From CAZBUK01 sp964495085 (GTDB taxonomy: Bacteria > Bacteroidota > Ignavibacteria > T3Sed10-11): a DNA stretch of 10,593 nucleotides. Where the stretch lies: NCBI GenBank assembly GCA_964495085.1, contig CAZBUK010000108.1:1-10593 (forward strand). The letters are read 5' to 3'. The notes beneath the pieces were generated by a model. The model ran no database searches. It was not told the origin of the DNA and worked only from the letters and a program-made list of their open reading frames with translations. Position numbers and translations under genes: made by a program. This document shows positions 1-6,095 of the stretch, piece by piece. The first letter of the stretch is position 1; every line of letters begins with the position of its first letter.

Positions 1-109
1 CTTGGTGGACCTGAATCATTCAAAATTCTTTATATTTTATTTTGGACAGATGTGTTTATTCCTGATAATATATATAATAGCATTGTGTATGGTTCCATAA
101 AAGTAAAAT

Positions 110-124
110 AGAGCATAATGCTCT
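110..124 (-). terminator. Short hairpin downstream of the modular secreted protein gene
   Basis: A perfect inverted repeat with arms AGAGCAT and ATGCTCT and one central base lies 60 bases past the stop of the minus-strand gene. Read on the minus strand it is followed by a T-rich but interrupted run (ATTTTACTTTTA). The stem is short and only moderately GC-rich, so it is a weak intrinsic terminator at best. It could also serve a plus-strand gene ending near the left edge. Confidence 0.3.
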
Positions 125-184
125 GATATGGATCCAAAGACTCAAAATCTAAATGAGTTCCTGAGAAACCCTCTTACTCTTTCT

Positions 185-3100
185 TTATTTCACCTGCATA
201 AGCTTTCTGCTCGCCATATAATCTCCGCTCTGGATACGATACACATATATGCCGCTCGGCAGACCGGATGCATCGAAAGTAACCTCATAAAACCCTTCGG
301 CAAGTTCTTCATGAACGAGAGTTCTCACGCATTGACCGAGATAATTATATACGGTCAAGATGATAAAGCTTCTCACCGGTAATCCGTATCTTATGACGGT
401 AAATGAATTAAAGGGATTCGGAAAGTTTTGATTCAATTCAAATTCTGCAGGCACATCTTCGCCCGTTCCGGCAATTGATGAAACATCGGTTGTCGTAAAA
501 CTCCATATTGTCGACCAGTTGCTTGTTCCCCCTACACCGCTTGCACAAACGCGCCAAATATATCGGGTATTACTCTCAAGACCTTGGATATATATAGACG
601 TTTCGGTAATACCGGTCGAGTCGATGATACAGGTGATGAATTCCGGATCGGTGGAAAGCTGCATATGGTATGCTTGTGCATATTCACACTCATTCCAGAT
701 CAATGTCGTATCGACCGCGATATGAATAGCTCCATTATCGGGCGATACCAGGACGGGTGTTTCTATTGGTGCGTTATCGAAGTTTGCGACCAACGTAACA
801 TCGAATCCCGGTATAAAATATATAAACGTTGCTCCCGCAGGAAATTCACCATCCATGACAATTTCATCGCCCATAGTCCAATTCACAAAGATAAAGCCTT
901 CAGAAGGAGATGCTGTTATGGTGACGGTATCCCCCTCTTCGTACGAACCCTCACCGGTAACCGTGCCGCTGTTTTCAGGATAAACCGATAATGCAAGCTG
1001 AAAAGTAGGTTTTGCTGGTATCTGCTGCCATCGCAGGAATGGATACCCATTGTTTACATAAAATGTAGTATCGTTATCCCAGATCTCTATGAAATTCCAG
1101 CCAATATACGTATCCGAATCATAGGGGTAACTCATCGCCGTAGTTGTCTTCCCTTCTCCGTCGGCAGATGAATACAAACCTGAGGTATTCACATCCCAGT
1201 AACTGTACGAGGTATGACTTGAGGCATCTTGCACTCCCAAGAGTCCTCCTGAGAGTTCGTTTCCCTGTACCAGACCGATTGCAAAACTATTTACAATTGC
1301 GCTGTTTCCTATGCTCCATCCAACCAGGCCGCCGACCTTACTGTATCCCAGCACAGTACCGGTTGCGTAACTATTTGTTATGCTACTGCCTCCGGAATTG
1401 TTTCCCACCAGACCGCCGAGCAAATCACCGCCGGATATATTTCCGGTTGCATAGCAGCTGTTAATACTGCAGTTGTAATGTTCGCCGACAAGACCTCCCA
1501 GCGATCCACCCCCGGTCACAGTTCCTACTGCATAACTGTCCCGAACTATACTGCCCAAGATATGCGTCCCCACCAACCCGCCCGCATTTCGATTATTACA
1601 ATGAGCATTCACGTTTGCATTACTATTTTGAATTATGCTCTTATCGGTCGATTCCCCCACTAGCCCTCCGATGTTCCAGTTACCCGAGATCGTTCCGTCA
1701 ACCATGCTGTTGGAGATTGTACTATTTTTCATTTTTCCCACCAGACCTCCGACACAGGACTCACCCGAAATATTTACATTGTGTATAACTATATTGGTCA
1801 TTTCCGAACCTTCCGTATAACCGAATAAACCTATCCACTTCTGTTCAGGCCGTCGGATAGAAAGATTCGATATAGCGAATCCGTTACCATCATACGATCC
1901 GGTAAATTTTGTATTCTCATCGCCTATCGGTTCCCATCCTGTACTCTCATTCCACGGGGCAACCCCAAGATTAATTTCGGAGATTTGCTTAAAATATGCC
2001 CAGTAGAAATCTCTTACATTGTCTAAGTGCTCCGGTGTCCCGATCAGGTATGGATCTGCCGGTGTACCGCTCCCACCGGCGAATCGGGTAAAATCGTACT
2101 CATGCAGGACAAAACTAACATAGCTATAATAATCAAATGCACTTGCCCATTGTAAGGGATCATTATTCACCCGCTGATAGTATATGTTCAAACCTAATGC
2201 GTTTCCCGGCTGAAGATGCAATCCTGCATAGTCGTTTTTGGGAATCGCGAGATCGAGATAGATTTCCGACGAAGAATTCATGGTTACCTTAAGATTGATT
2301 CCCTCCGGCTCAAATACGCTTCGGCCGAAATGCGGTTTGTATTGGGGGTGATCATCCCATATTCCTCCCGCCCATTCATCAATCGATTGCGAGAATTCGC
2401 GGCCTTCGGGACTTGCATCCAAGGATCGCAATTCCACGATCCGGTTTAGATTCGGAGAGATACGCATTTCTGTATTCCCGCGCCCATACCACATACCATC
2501 CCCCTCGAAATCGAATCGAAAATCGACATACTCACAGTATCCGGAAAGGTGAAGAGTAATGTAGAGTGAATCGTTATCGTATGCGAGATACACTTTTGAA
2601 GCATACCCGACTTGCGTGTAACTAACTGAGTCAATCGCTAATGTCATCGCACGCTCACCGTCGCTTCCAATACCAGGCAAAGAGTAATCAATATATGTAT
2701 TCACCCGATATCTCGGATATGGATCATCACCATCGGGAATACCATTGCCATTTGAATCCATGTTATTGGGGTCGCTACCGCTATAGATACCGTTTAAAAA
2801 TTCATCGCGATCGGATAATCCATCCCCGTCCGTATCCCGTACCGCCGGATCGCTCCCGAACCGGACTTCATCCATCGGCACAAGAGGTTCATCATCTGGA
2901 AATCCGAAATTACTTGTATCCCACGCTTCGTTTATGTCTCCCCATTCGTTTGTCAAATGTTCATATGCATTAAAAATCTGAAACATTGTTGCCTGGAAAT
3001 GATAATGTTCTCCGACAGGATACGGAAAAATGTGGGGCCTGTCTCCATGGTACATGTGCGGCAGTCCGTTTATATCATAGATCGTATCAATGGCATGTTG

Positions 3101-4057
3101 AACTTCATGCAGAAACACCCAGCTTAAATCGTAATGTGTCTCGGGATCATCTCCGGGATGCCGTACGCCGGATCGACAAGGCCAGACCGCATGGGAAAAA
3201 CCCGTTCTACGCGAGGGACCGGGCAAATTAAGATCAAACGTTCCGTAAGACCAATAACCATTGGTCGCCAATGATATTCGGAAGACTAGATCATACTGTG
3301 TATTGATTATACCGAGTTCCTTCATATGTGTCGCTGTCGTTTGTACGCTCCCCCAATAATCGTCAAAATTTCCGAAATTCTTATACTCGTCAATTTCATA
3401 ATAAGTTATCTGCAGATTTAATTTCATCTTTGAGTTACGCCAGATAAACAACCGGGCTAGCTCTATGCCTTTTTTTATCCTCGGTATGTGCTCGTCGGAT
3501 ATTATACCCCGGTTGGTGTTCTTGTAAATCAGGACGGCCATCTTAAGATTCGCATAGGTATATAAATTATTCCGGCTTGGGAGTGTAGTAATCGATAGCT
3601 CGTCAGAAAGACCTCCCTCTCCGGCATCGAATCGAGCTGTTATCCTGTATGAATACGTCGTACCCATCTCCAGCCTCGAATCCACATAGAATGGATCCAA
3701 CCCTGCAAAACCGATCGGTGATTCATAGTTCTCCGAATGCGTACGACGATATATGTTATATCCGCGTACCGTACCTTGAAGCGAATCATCGTAGGTATCC
3801 CATGTTATTACGGCGGTAGTTGCCCGGGCTTCAATCGTCAGGTTTCGGATAGTATTTTCTTCACTATCTTTAGCATTTATCCCAATACCGGGATGTCCCG
3901 AAAATGTTTGAACGTGGGACGTGTTTACGGGTGACAGAAAGTCCTCGGATATCTGTGGATAAACTACATTACTCACGATCAGCAACACAATAATTAATAC
4001 AATCTTAATGTATCTTTCTGTTTCCCTATCCTGACAATAATTAATGAACGTGATCAT
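185..4057 (-). CDS. Large modular T9SS-secreted protein with putative HEXXH metallopeptidase domain, CBM9-like domain and GLUG repeats
   Basis: A 1290-residue exported protein. Residues 16-35 form a signal-peptide-like hydrophobic stretch after a basic/mixed start. Domains seen in order: FN3 at about 70-158; an alpha/beta region at about 165-360 containing HEVQH (317-321), a zinc-peptidase HEXXH motif, preceded by hydrophobic WVFL and followed by a His-rich stretch (H334, H337, H342, H351, H353); TSP3/dockerin-like calcium loops at 394-447 (DTDGDG from 408, DSNGNG from 434); a CBM9/DOMON-like beta-sandwich at about 453-655 (YLAYDNDSLYI); seven GLUG repeats at about 767-941; an InlB-B-like repeat at about 1018-1094; a second FN3 at about 1098-1190; and a T9SS type A sorting domain at 1204-1290 (FPNPFN, FDAS, SGIYVYR). 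By inference it is a secreted or surface protein that binds glycan and may cleave protein; its substrate is unknown. Upstream of the ATG only a poor GAG-type ribosome site is visible, which is common in Bacteroidota. It follows the GH43 lipoprotein gene on the same strand after 318 bases, so it probably has its own promoter. The export and modular calls are firm; peptidase activity is not shown. Confidence 0.9.
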   Translation of the reverse strand: MITFINYCQDRETERYIKIVLIIVLLIVSNVVYPQISEDFLSPVNTSHVQTFSGHPGIGINAKDSEENTIRNLTIEARATTAVITWDTYDDSLQGTVRGYNIYRRTHSENYESPIGFAGLDPFYVDSRLEMGTTYSYRITARFDAGEGGLSDELSITTLPSRNNLYTYANLKMAVLIYKNTNRGIISDEHIPRIKKGIELARLFIWRNSKMKLNLQITYYEIDEYKNFGNFDDYWGSVQTTATHMKELGIINTQYDLVFRISLATNGYWSYGTFDLNLPGPSRRTGFSHAVWPCRSGVRHPGDDPETHYDLSWVFLHEVQHAIDTIYDINGLPHMYHGDRPHIFPYPVGEHYHFQATMFQIFNAYEHLTNEWGDINEAWDTSNFGFPDDEPLVPMDEVRFGSDPAVRDTDGDGLSDRDEFLNGIYSGSDPNNMDSNGNGIPDGDDPYPRYRVNTYIDYSLPGIGSDGERAMTLAIDSVSYTQVGYASKVYLAYDNDSLYITLHLSGYCEYVDFRFDFEGDGMWYGRGNTEMRISPNLNRIVELRSLDASPEGREFSQSIDEWAGGIWDDHPQYKPHFGRSVFEPEGINLKVTMNSSSEIYLDLAIPKNDYAGLHLQPGNALGLNIYYQRVNNDPLQWASAFDYYSYVSFVLHEYDFTRFAGGSGTPADPYLIGTPEHLDNVRDFYWAYFKQISEINLGVAPWNESTGWEPIGDENTKFTGSYDGNGFAISNLSIRRPEQKWIGLFGYTEGSEMTNIVIHNVNISGESCVGGLVGKMKNSTISNSMVDGTISGNWNIGGLVGESTDKSIIQNSNANVNAHCNNRNAGGLVGTHILGSIVRDSYAVGTVTGGGSLGGLVGEHYNCSINSCYATGNISGGDLLGGLVGNNSGGSSITNSYATGTVLGYSKVGGLVGWSIGNSAIVNSFAIGLVQGNELSGGLLGVQDASSHTSYSYWDVNTSGLYSSADGEGKTTTAMSYPYDSDTYIGWNFIEIWDNDTTFYVNNGYPFLRWQQIPAKPTFQLALSVYPENSGTVTGEGSYEEGDTVTITASPSEGFIFVNWTMGDEIVMDGEFPAGATFIYFIPGFDVTLVANFDNAPIETPVLVSPDNGAIHIAVDTTLIWNECEYAQAYHMQLSTDPEFITCIIDSTGITETSIYIQGLESNTRYIWRVCASGVGGTSNWSTIWSFTTTDVSSIAGTGEDVPAEFELNQNFPNPFNSFTVIRYGLPVRSFIILTVYNYLGQCVRTLVHEELAEGFYEVTFDASGLPSGIYVYRIQSGDYMASRKLMQVK
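1235..1750 (-). repeat. Seven GLUG-type protein repeats
   Basis: Within the modular protein, GGLVG occurs at residues 770, 797, 826, 854, 881 and 909, and GGLLG at 937, giving a period of 27-29 residues. Between them run the segments S(Y/F/C)A-x-G-x-(V/I), as expected for the GLUG motif, a short repeat predicted to build a beta-solenoid. The lead-in (GGSGTPADPYLIGT at 660-674, then GSYDGNGFAISNL at 720-732) is the usual N-terminal flank of such arrays. The repeats are diverged in sequence, so the array looks old rather than recently amplified. Confidence 0.85.
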
Positions 4058-4133
4058 AGTATGCTCATTTCGGATATTTTGATCTTGGAATTCTGAGGGG
4101 ATATGAAGAGATGTATCTTATGGTCCCGCTAGC

Positions 4134-4153
4134 TAGCCGGCAGGCTATTTTTT
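4134..4153 (+). terminator. Terminator-like hairpin in plus orientation
   Basis: Stem TAGCC (4134-4138) pairs with GGCTA (4143-4147) around loop GGCA and is followed directly by six T (4148-4153). That is the layout of an intrinsic terminator for plus-strand transcripts. No plus-strand gene precedes it, so if real it would stop antisense transcription coming out of the modular protein gene. The stem is only 5 bp. Confidence 0.3.
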
Positions 4154-4325
4154 GAGCGGAAGGTACTCTGAAAATTCTCACACTCGTTCACTCCTTTGCA
4201 AGAATAAAGATTTTCAGGAGTAACGAAAAGGATCATGTTAGTGATAGTCGATCGGTAAGAGAAATGAGGTAAGACCTCGGTATCTGGTGGATCGTTCTAT
4301 CGATTAAAATTTAGATATTCTCTGA

Positions 4326-4357
4326 ATTATATGCAATATGAGAAAGCTAAAAATCAA
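4326..4357 (-). promoter_or_regulatory. Possible promoter for the modular protein gene
   Basis: On the minus strand a perfect TATAAT (4331-4326) lies downstream of TTGATT (4357-4352). The gap is 20 bases, long for a sigma-70 pair, and the Bacteroidota TAnnTTTG box is not matched. It would give a leader of roughly 260 bases containing the alternative hairpins. The AT-rich setting makes a chance TATAAT quite possible. Confidence 0.25.
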
Positions 4358-4375
4358 CGGATATCAGCCATCGGG

Positions 4376-5965
4376 TTAGGAATCGTGAGCCTCAACTGTA
4401 CCGGTTATCCGATAATAATCGAAATCCACATATCCCCCCGTCGTTTTAGTCGCGTAATTAAATAATGAAAAACGATATCCCATAAAATGGGGAAGCGTAT
4501 ACGACATATGGAGTGTATCCCCAATTCTTTCCCATTCTACGCCGTCGAGACTATAATAAAAATATGCTTCGTCGGTTATATTCTCATAATCCATATCGAT
4601 TCTAAAATATACTCTTTCCAGATCGAGAGGAATGCTTTCCATCTCCTCTTTCGATCCAGAGCTGCCGTTTATCATGACAATGAAATTGGCTTCACCGGCT
4701 CTCTTTACACCGGCAAATCCATAATTCTTTTGCAGTGCGCCGAGTCCGGCGTAATCCCCGTCTTTCATATTGGCTATTTCCATCGCAATGTATCCCGAAC
4801 ATTCGGGTCCGAATGTTCGCTGCGTGAGCGTATTTTGTGTATCCATGAAGTCGGTATCCACTTTCCCGTTTACGATCCGGAGAAATCCCGGACGATCGGT
4901 GACGGACCAATATCTATCGTCCGGATTATGATTCCACTGCCACGCCAACGGAAGCGAAACATTCGTTTCGGAACCCCACTCAAATTCATCCGATGCAATG
5001 ATCCCGTTCAAACTGCCTGTTCCCGCCGGAATATCCAATACGCGCGGCACTTTCCCATCCACTCCGAGAACCGGCCATCCATCCTCCCACGTAACCGGAA
5101 TCAGAAACGGGATGCGTCCGACCGCTCCATGATCCTGAAACAGCATAGCATACCAATTTCCATCGGGCGTATCGATCAATCCCCCCTGCGCGATTCCCGA
5201 ATCCTTCAACACTATCTTCCCTTCATATGGACCGGTTAAACTATCCGACCGGTACACTACCTGGGTGCGCATATCGCCCCTGGGCCACGTTATGAGGAAA
5301 ACATAGTACGTGCCGTCGACCTTATAAACATGCGACCCCTCTGCCGGCACATGAAATTCGGAGGCGCCGGTGATCCGGCGTGAATCCGGTATGATGATCC
5401 GATCGAGACCGCCCGGTTTGACTGCCGCGACATCCGGGGTAAGTTCGATGATCCTGATATCGTTGACGCCGTAAACCAGGTAAACGCCGCCATCGTCGTC
5501 AAACCAGAGTGAAGAATCATGGTATACACGGTTCAGCGTCGACTCACTCCATGTACCGGCCTCGATATCATCCGTTTTATAGATGTGTGTTTTTTGTGTA
5601 GAGTAGGAAAAGGTAACCGCATAGTACCACCCGTTGTTATACCTCAAACTACTCGCCCAAGAACCTTCGCCATATGCGTTCTCTCCGTTCCTGAGAGCCA
5701 ATTTATCATTATCGTCAAGTATATCATACGTGTAGCCTATTATCTCCCAGTTTACGAGATCCTTAGATTTCATGATCGGGACGCCGGGATTCATGTGCAT
5801 AGTCGTGCTGCTCATATAATACGTATCGCCGACTCTGAGGACCGAAGGATCCGGAACATCCGCCCAGATGACCGGATTTTTTGCGGGGACAGTCTCTTCG
5901 CGAGTACATCCGCCCACGCTTGTAAAAAGTCCAATAAAGATGAGTAAACTGATAAATTGCTTCAT
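4376..5965 (-). CDS. GH43 lipoprotein glycosidase, probable beta-xylosidase/alpha-L-arabinofuranosidase
   Basis: A 529-residue lipoprotein of glycoside hydrolase family 43, a five-bladed beta-propeller family that releases xylose or arabinose from xylans and arabinans by inversion. A signal sequence runs into a lipobox VGGC with Cys20 as lipid anchor; acidic residues at +4/+5 (CTREE) resemble surface-export signals of Bacteroidota lipoproteins. The catalytic triad is readable: base Asp39 in VPDPS, pKa-tuning Asp150 in YHDSSLWF, acid Glu209 in PAEGSHVYK. The N-terminal stretch (WADVPDPSVLRVGDTYYMSS, then MNPGVPIMKSKDLVNWE) is typical of GH43 subfamily 12-like enzymes. Residues from about 320 to 525 form the concanavalin-like beta-sandwich seen at the C-terminus of many GH43 xylosidases. 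There is no T9SS tail. The start is the ATG at 5965 rather than the TTG two codons upstream, because AAGGAAG sits 6 bases before it. It diverges from the second GH43 gene across a shared control region. Family is certain; substrate and subfamily are inferred. Confidence 0.93.
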   Translation of the reverse strand: MKQFISLLIFIGLFTSVGGCTREETVPAKNPVIWADVPDPSVLRVGDTYYMSSTTMHMNPGVPIMKSKDLVNWEIIGYTYDILDDNDKLALRNGENAYGEGSWASSLRYNNGWYYAVTFSYSTQKTHIYKTDDIEAGTWSESTLNRVYHDSSLWFDDDGGVYLVYGVNDIRIIELTPDVAAVKPGGLDRIIIPDSRRITGASEFHVPAEGSHVYKVDGTYYVFLITWPRGDMRTQVVYRSDSLTGPYEGKIVLKDSGIAQGGLIDTPDGNWYAMLFQDHGAVGRIPFLIPVTWEDGWPVLGVDGKVPRVLDIPAGTGSLNGIIASDEFEWGSETNVSLPLAWQWNHNPDDRYWSVTDRPGFLRIVNGKVDTDFMDTQNTLTQRTFGPECSGYIAMEIANMKDGDYAGLGALQKNYGFAGVKRAGEANFIVMINGSSGSKEEMESIPLDLERVYFRIDMDYENITDEAYFYYSLDGVEWERIGDTLHMSYTLPHFMGYRFSLFNYATKTTGGYVDFDYYRITGTVEAHDS

Positions 5966-5971
5966 AGACAA

Positions 5972-5978
5972 CTTCCTT
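5972..5978 (-). promoter_or_regulatory. Ribosome binding site of the GH43 lipoprotein gene
   Basis: AAGGAAG on the minus strand ends 6 bases before the ATG at 5965. This spacing favours that ATG over the in-frame TTG at 5971, which would overlap the spacer and leave almost no room for the site. Confidence 0.7.
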
Positions 5979-5984
5979 TGTTCA

Positions 5985-6026
5985 TTTGGGATTTATAAAT
6001 GTATTAAGTACATTTATAATTAACAA
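5985..6026. promoter_or_regulatory. Symmetric divergent promoter/operator for the two GH43 genes
   Basis: A perfect inverted repeat, arms TTATAAATGTA (5993-6003) and TACATTTATAA (6009-6019) around a 5-base centre, lies between the divergent GH43 genes. Each arm also contains TACATTTA, 7 of 8 bases of the Bacteroidota -7 box TAnnTTTG. Each has a -33 element exactly 20 bases upstream: TTTG at 5985-5988 for the plus gene, TTG at 6026-6024 for the minus gene. Predicted starts are near 6022 (plus, leader about 74 bases) and 5990 (minus, leader about 25). The two promoters overlap, so they should compete or be controlled together; the palindrome could also bind a dimeric regulator. The palindrome is certain, the promoter roles are inferred. 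Confidence 0.6.
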
Positions 6027-6084
6027 GAGAATCGACTTTTGGCTGCTCTAAAAATATCGAGACTCTCTTCAGACATTGGTTCAT

Positions 6085-6088
6085 GGAG
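6085..6088 (+). promoter_or_regulatory. Ribosome binding site setting the start of the secreted GH43 gene
   Basis: GGAG lies 7 bases before the ATG at 6096, and the protein from that ATG begins directly with a classical signal peptide (MKRPILHMLCLIF). This argues against the TTG at 6039, which would add 19 non-signal-like residues. Confidence 0.65.
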
Positions 6089-6095
6089 TATCACA

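Larger units (their letters stand above)
4058..4375. other. 318-base spacer with hairpins, no gene
   Basis: No credible coding frame lies between the GH43 lipoprotein stop and the start of the modular protein. The spacer holds a possible minus-strand promoter (4326-4357), a small inverted repeat GAGGT/ACCTC (4266-4278), two mutually exclusive pairings in the minus-strand RNA (4216-4225 with 4185-4195, or 4210-4220 with 4166-4175), a 10-base palindrome GCTAGCTAGC (4128-4137) and a terminator-like hairpin readable on the plus strand (4134-4153). This is more secondary structure than expected for a plain 5' leader. Confidence 0.5.

Noticed and set aside
1..111. A plus-strand frame open from the left edge to a TAG at 109-111, possibly the end of a truncated convergent gene
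   Set aside because: Only 36 codons, strongly AT-rich, and no recognisable motif. An open run this short is expected by chance, and the window edge hides any further evidence.
584..1464. Several plus-strand frames of about 100-135 codons opposite the modular protein gene
   Set aside because: They mirror the GLUG and InlB-like coding region and give Cys/Arg-rich nonsense translations.
3095..3109. HEXXH motif as a metzincin (HEXXHxxGxxH) signature
   Set aside because: The Gly and third His positions are Asp324 and Tyr327, so the metzincin pattern is not met; only the general HEXXH call is kept.
4487..5239. A 250-codon plus-strand frame opposite the GH43 lipoprotein gene
   Set aside because: It lies fully antisense to a gene with intact catalytic motifs, has no ribosome site or recognisable domain, and its translation is typical antisense noise.
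6039..6095. Upstream TTG start extending the GH43-CBM6 protein by 19 residues
   Set aside because: The extension is not signal-peptide-like, and the ATG at 6096 has a well-placed GGAG and a normal signal sequence.
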